From NCBI GenBank assembly GCA_965659745.1, contig CBFHXF010000006.1:4352-68351 (forward strand): a DNA stretch of 64,000 bases, given 5' to 3'. Each line of letters starts with the position of its first letter. Position 1 is the stretch's first letter. Shown here piece after piece: positions 60,462 through 64,000 of the stretch. The notes under the pieces are model-generated. The model ran no database searches. It was not told the DNA's origin and saw only the letters and a program-made list of their open reading frames with translations. This DNA comes from VMCP01 sp965659745. Lineage in GTDB: Bacteria; Bacteroidota; Bacteroidia; NS11-12g; UBA955. A program made the translations under genes and the position numbers.

Positions 60462-62126
60462 TTACGACAAGCCGATAATTTTGCCATCGATTATATCCAT
60501 GCCCATCGCAGCAGGTTCTTTTGGCAATCCGGGCATGCGCATGATAGAGCCGGCAACAGCCACAATAAATTGGGCTCCGGCATTGATAATAAGTTGGTCT
60601 ATATGAATGTCGAAGCCAGATTCAACGCCTACTTTTGACGCATTATCGGTAAATGAGAACTGTGTTTTTGCCACGCATACTGGCCATTCATTGGCGCCTA
60701 GTTTTTCGATTTGCTTCAACGATTTTTTAGCATTATCTCCTAAGATAACACGGTTACCACCGTATACTCTTTGGATGATACTATTGAGTTTTTGCTCAAC
60801 GCTATCAGTAAGGTTATAGGTGTGTTGGATTTCCCCAGAAGGATTGCTTTCAACTATTTCGATTACCTTCTTTGCGAGTTCCACAGCGCCATCACCGCCG
60901 TCGGCGAAACCTGTATTTCGCGCAAAGGCCGCACCAATCTGGGCGCAATAATCTTCCACGAGTTGTATTTCTGCTTCGGTATCGAAATGAAACTGATTGA
61001 GTCCTACCACTACGGTTTGTCCGAGTTTTTGTAGGTTTTCGACATGTCGTTTGAGGTTTTCGAGTCCTTTGAGAAGTCCATCTTTATTGGGAAGTTTTAT
61101 TTCTGTTTCCGGAACCGATCCGTGTAGCTTTAGGCTTTGCGTAGTGGTTACCAATACGGTTGCGGCGGGCTTAATGCCGGCGGCTCGACATTTAATATTT
61201 AAGAATTTTTCGGCGCCTAAATCGGAGCCAAAGCCGGCTTCGGTAACGGCATAATCGCCAAATTGTAGGGCGGCGTAGGTGGCCATTATGGAGTTACAGC
61301 CGTGGGCGATATTTGCAAAAGGACCGCCATGAATAAATGCAGGACCGCCTTCGAGGGTTTGTACCAAGTTGGGTTGAAAGGCATCTTTCAACAGCATGGC
61401 GATGGCACCTACTACTCCAAGATCTTTTAAGCGGAAATCAGCGCCTTCGTATGTGTAACCTATGAGAATGTTGCCAAGGCGCTCTTTAAGGTCTTCAAAG
61501 GAGTTAGAAAGACATAAAATGGCCATAATTTCACTGGCTGGGGTGATGTCGAATCCTGTTTCTTGGGGAATTCCATTGGATACGCCTCCCAAACCGGTGG
61601 TAATGCTTCTTAAGGAACGGTCGTTTACGTCTAAAACGCGACGCCAAAGCACGGCGCGCAATTGACTGGGTTTTCCGCGGTGGTTGTATTGGTAGTTGTC
61701 GACTAATGCGGCGATGGTATTGTTGGCGGAAGTGATGGCGTGAAAATCGCCTGTAAAATGAAGGTTAATATCTTCCATCGGTAACACCTGCGAGTATCCG
61801 CCGCCTGCTGCGCCACCTTTCATCCCGAAACAAGGTCCGAGTGAGGGTTCGCGAAGGGCAACGATGGCTTTTTTACCTAATTTCTGCAATCCTTGTGTAA
61901 GCGCTACCGAAGTGGTGGTTTTACCAGATCCGCTTTTATTGGGAGTGGTGGCGGTTACAAGAATGAGTTTGCTTTTTGCGATTTTTTCCTTGTCGATCTT
62001 GAAATCTATTTTGGCCTTGTATTTTCCATAAGGTTCTACATGATCTTCGGTTAGTCCTAATTCAGCAGCCACTTGATGTATGGGTCGAAGTTGGGCTTGT
62101 TGTGCAATTTCTATATCACTTAGCAT
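60462..62126 (-). CDS. fhs: formate-tetrahydrofolate ligase
   Basis: A complete 554-aa enzyme that makes 10-formyltetrahydrofolate from formate, ATP and THF. The ATP loop is TPNKSGSGKTTTSVAL (about 61-76), and the N-terminal DIEIAQQAQLRPIHQVAAELGL and LREPSLGPCFGMKGGAAGGGYSQV blocks match the family. Length is standard. It is a single gene with its own terminator. It feeds purine synthesis (see purE) and formylation of initiator tRNA (see def). Confidence 0.96.
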   Translation of the reverse strand: MLSDIEIAQQAQLRPIHQVAAELGLTEDHVEPYGKYKAKIDFKIDKEKIAKSKLILVTATTPNKSGSGKTTTSVALTQGLQKLGKKAIVALREPSLGPCFGMKGGAAGGGYSQVLPMEDINLHFTGDFHAITSANNTIAALVDNYQYNHRGKPSQLRAVLWRRVLDVNDRSLRSITTGLGGVSNGIPQETGFDITPASEIMAILCLSNSFEDLKERLGNILIGYTYEGADFRLKDLGVVGAIAMLLKDAFQPNLVQTLEGGPAFIHGGPFANIAHGCNSIMATYAALQFGDYAVTEAGFGSDLGAEKFLNIKCRAAGIKPAATVLVTTTQSLKLHGSVPETEIKLPNKDGLLKGLENLKRHVENLQKLGQTVVVGLNQFHFDTEAEIQLVEDYCAQIGAAFARNTGFADGGDGAVELAKKVIEIVESNPSGEIQHTYNLTDSVEQKLNSIIQRVYGGNRVILGDNAKKSLKQIEKLGANEWPVCVAKTQFSFTDNASKVGVESGFDIHIDQLIINAGAQFIVAVAGSIMRMPGLPKEPAAMGMDIIDGKIIGLS

Positions 62127-62177
62127 GGAGTAAAAATACCGAAATTTAGACTAAAGTGACATAATCGTGCATTATTG

Positions 62178-62237
62178 TTTTGCGAATTTTACAAAATCTG
62201 GTGGTGTGGTGCATTTGGATTTGTGAAAATTGCAAAA
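62178..62237. repeat. imperfect inverted repeat in the fhs-mnmE divergent spacer
   Basis: TTTTGCGAATTTTACAAA (62178-62195) and TTTGTGAAAATTGCAAAA (62220-62237) are near-complementary over 18 bp with one shifted base. It lies between divergent genes, so it may be an operator or hairpin. No function is known. Confidence 0.4.
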
Positions 62238-62354
62238 GCGGAGCAACTATAATATTTAAACAGGGATGGAATTAAGGATGGCCTTTTGTCATTAATGCGG
62301 AAGCCAATTCGTTTAATAATAAGACGGTTGAGTCTGTGATGCCATATTCTTGGG

Positions 62355-62385
62355 TTTGTGTGCTTGTTTCCAGGGCGTACCTTTG
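62355..62385 (+). promoter_or_regulatory. Bacteroidota promoter of mnmE (leaderless)
   Basis: TTTG (62355-62358), exactly 19 bp, then TACCTTTG (62378-62385): a perfect match to the consensus. The -7 box ends 4 bp before the ATG at 62390, so transcription should begin at or within a few bases of the start codon. Confidence 0.7.
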
Positions 62386-62389
62386 TGGG

Positions 62390-63769
62390 ATGCAAAGCGA
62401 AGATACGATTGTAGCATTGGCAACGGGTGGTGGAGTAGGGGCGATTTCAGTGGTGCGTATTTCAGGTCCAGAAGCTCTGATATATACGGATTCGTTGATG
62501 AAGAAACCGATATCCAGTATGGCTTCGCATACATTGGCCTTGCGAAAATTATACGATGTAGATGGTCTTATTGATGAGGCGGTTATATCGTTGTTTTTGA
62601 ACAATCGCAGCTATACAGGTGAAAATGTAATTGAAATTTCGCTTCACGGAAGCGCGTATATATCACAGCGTTTGTTGCGGGCTTATTTAAAGTTAGGGGC
62701 ACGAATGGCAGAACCGGGAGAGTTTACTCGGAGGGCTTTTTTGAATGGTAAGATGGATTTGGCCCAAGCGGAAGCGGTAGCGGATTTGATTGCGGCGGAA
62801 CATAAATTTGCCCACGAACAGGCGCTGCATCAATTAAGGGGCGGTTTTTCTGATGATATTAAACTGCTTCGAAGTAAACTTTTGCATTTTACGAGTTTGA
62901 TTGAGTTAGAATTGGATTTTGGCGAGGAGGATGTGGAGTTTGCCTCTAGGTCGGATTTAATGGCATTGGTGGTAGAGATTAAGCGACAGGTTGATGAGTT
63001 GAAGGATTCATTTGCTTTGGGAAATGCCTTGAAACAGGGTTTTGCATTAGTATTAGCGGGTCGTCCAAATGCCGGAAAAAGCACACTGTTTAATGCCTTG
63101 TTGAACGAAGATAAGGCCATAGTAAGTGAGATTGCGGGCACTACCCGCGATGCGTTAGAAGATAAACTGCGGATTGGTGATGTATCTGTGCGATTGATCG
63201 ATACGGCGGGTATACGAGAGGCCACAGACGCTATTGAACGTGAGGGTATCAATCGTACGTTCAAACATATCGAATCTGCAGGAGCTAGTTTGTATTTATT
63301 TGATCCATCGGGTATCACGGTAGCCGATTTAAAGGCCGATTTATCGGTTTTAAAAGAGCGTGGCAAGCGCATTTGGACTTGCGCGAATAAGTTGGATATT
63401 TTTAATGGAGATTTAGCGAATTATAAAGCTGCTGTGGCAGAGGTGTTACAGGAGGAACTATGGGAATTGAGTGCTCATGAACGGGCTTCGGTAACGTTGC
63501 TTCGGGGGGAAATCGCCGCACGGTTTAGCCAAGATATCGCGCAATTAGGTCAACTTACAGTGGTAACGAATGCACGTCATTCTGCGGCGTTGGAGGTATG
63601 TTCTGAGGAGTTGCAGATGATAATAGAGGGAATTGAATCGGGTTTGAGCGGCGATTTGATGTCTTTCCATTTGCGAACAGGTATTCGGGCGTTGGCTGAC
63701 ATTACGGGTGAGATCGATAATGAGGAAGTATTAGGGGAGATTTTTAGTAGCTTTTGTATCGGAAAGTAA
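62390..63769 (+). CDS. mnmE: tRNA modification GTPase MnmE
   Basis: A complete 459-aa MnmE, which with MnmG modifies the wobble uridine of several tRNAs. The N-terminal folate-binding domain begins SEDTIVALATGGGVGAISVVRISG. The GTPase domain carries G1 GRPNAGKST, G2 GTTRD, G3 DTAG and G4 NKLD, and the protein ends with the catalytic FCIGK. The start was set at 62390 (MQSEDTIV), where a promoter box lies just upstream. An ATG at 62336 precedes that promoter and would add 18 residues. Confidence 0.96.
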   Translation: MQSEDTIVALATGGGVGAISVVRISGPEALIYTDSLMKKPISSMASHTLALRKLYDVDGLIDEAVISLFLNNRSYTGENVIEISLHGSAYISQRLLRAYLKLGARMAEPGEFTRRAFLNGKMDLAQAEAVADLIAAEHKFAHEQALHQLRGGFSDDIKLLRSKLLHFTSLIELELDFGEEDVEFASRSDLMALVVEIKRQVDELKDSFALGNALKQGFALVLAGRPNAGKSTLFNALLNEDKAIVSEIAGTTRDALEDKLRIGDVSVRLIDTAGIREATDAIEREGINRTFKHIESAGASLYLFDPSGITVADLKADLSVLKERGKRIWTCANKLDIFNGDLANYKAAVAEVLQEELWELSAHERASVTLLRGEIAARFSQDIAQLGQLTVVTNARHSAALEVCSEELQMIIEGIESGLSGDLMSFHLRTGIRALADITGEIDNEEVLGEIFSSFCIGK

Positions 63770-64000
63770 AAAATCAAAGCAAATCAAACTAAATCAAAGT
63801 ATAACTGATTGTTATACATTGTTTTCTAATTTTGAATTCTTGTGTGTTTTGATCTGTATTGGGTATTTTTTAGTCATTTTTGTACCTTATTTGTACCTTT
63901 GAGGGTGATTTAATGGTTTGGGGAAAATCGCCGAAGTAATTTCTCCCATTTTGAACACTATTGAACACTATTGTACAACTATGAACAGTTTTTGAGATTA
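63770..64000. repeat. gene-free tail after mnmE with short direct repeats
   Basis: No gene is supported in these 231 bp. There are three 10-bp units AAATCAAAGC/AAATCAAACT/AAATCAAAGT (63771-63800), two copies of TTTGTACCTT 11 bp apart (63879-63899), and TTGAACACTA twice in a row followed by two diverged copies (63951-63990). The run continues off the window. Confidence 0.7.

Noticed and set aside
62830..63372. 180-aa open frame on the minus strand inside mnmE
   Set aside because: It is antisense to the GTPase motifs of MnmE and its Ser/Asn/Ile-rich composition is typical of a shadow frame.
1..64000. tRNA, rRNA or riboswitch genes
   Set aside because: No tRNA-like cloverleaf, TTCRA-containing T-arm in an intergenic position or known riboswitch core was recognised by eye; a covariance-model scan would be decisive.

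Overview
The window is a chromosomal stretch of a Bacteroidota bacterium. The evidence is type IX secretion (T9SS) sorting domains, a PorV-type protein, a TonB-dependent receptor with a carboxypeptidase-regulatory domain, bacillithiol synthesis (BshB1), DUF4293 and DUF3109 proteins, and promoters of the form TTTG-N19-TAnnTTTG. The elongation factor P has the PGNLR loop I associate with the Sphingobacteriales/Chitinophagales/Cytophagales side of the phylum; that placement is inference. Two runs of exactly 99 Ns (23386-23484 and 55676-55774) mark a draft scaffold.

Layout. 1-2206 (+): end of a glycosyltransferase, a sensor histidine kinase and a DUF4293 protein, overlapping by 4 bp each. 2227-5360 (-): QueD, cysteine desulfurase, agmatinase-family enzyme, EF-P. 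5404-8715 (-): a likely copper locus with a CDVCGCG outer-membrane protein, a MauG-type di-haem protein, an MbnP-family lipoprotein and a Cys-rich membrane protein. 8840-9490 (-): MtgA. 9685-11153 (+): two secreted paralogues behind near-identical GG-N10-GA promoters, separated by about 600 bp of non-coding DNA with a degenerate tandem repeat. 11327-15542 (-): ferredoxin-NADP reductase-like enzyme, VWA protein, BshB1, M28/glutaminyl cyclase. 15655-22049 (+): YicC, two large secreted/barrel proteins (one erythromycin-esterase-like), PssA, PurE, DUF3109. 22128-34328 (-): UbiA-type prenyltransferase, Def and RuvX (both cut by the gap), GroEL/GroES, WaaA, a barrel protein, an alpha/beta hydrolase, alanine dehydrogenase, a glycosyltransferase, an LpxH-like phosphatase, a C1 peptidase and a GNAT protein. 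34467-38444 (+): M49-like metalloprotein and S41 tail-specific protease. 38446-39105 (-): CcmB. 39157-41602 (+): AccC and a hydroxyacid dehydrogenase.

41752-60269 (+) is the most distinctive part. A TonB receptor, a 1317-aa secreted protein with a T9SS-like C-terminal domain and a PorV/PorQ protein form one unit ending in a perfect terminator. After GreA, a HIT protein and HolB comes an ECF sigma factor overlapping a single-pass membrane protein. That protein joins an anti-sigma-like cytoplasmic N-terminus to a T9SS type-B (gliding-associated) C-terminal domain. It is followed by a giant PKD-rich protein of about 1877 aa with the same C-terminal domain. The window ends with Fhs (-) and MnmE (+), then a repeat-rich non-coding tail.

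Most of the window is core metabolism: envelope lipids, LPS, peptidoglycan, one-carbon and purine synthesis, chaperones and tRNA modification. The accessory interest lies in the copper locus, the twin-promoter paralogues, the PorV-linked surface operon and the sigma/anti-sigma/adhesin locus. I saw no tRNA, rRNA, CRISPR array or insertion sequence.
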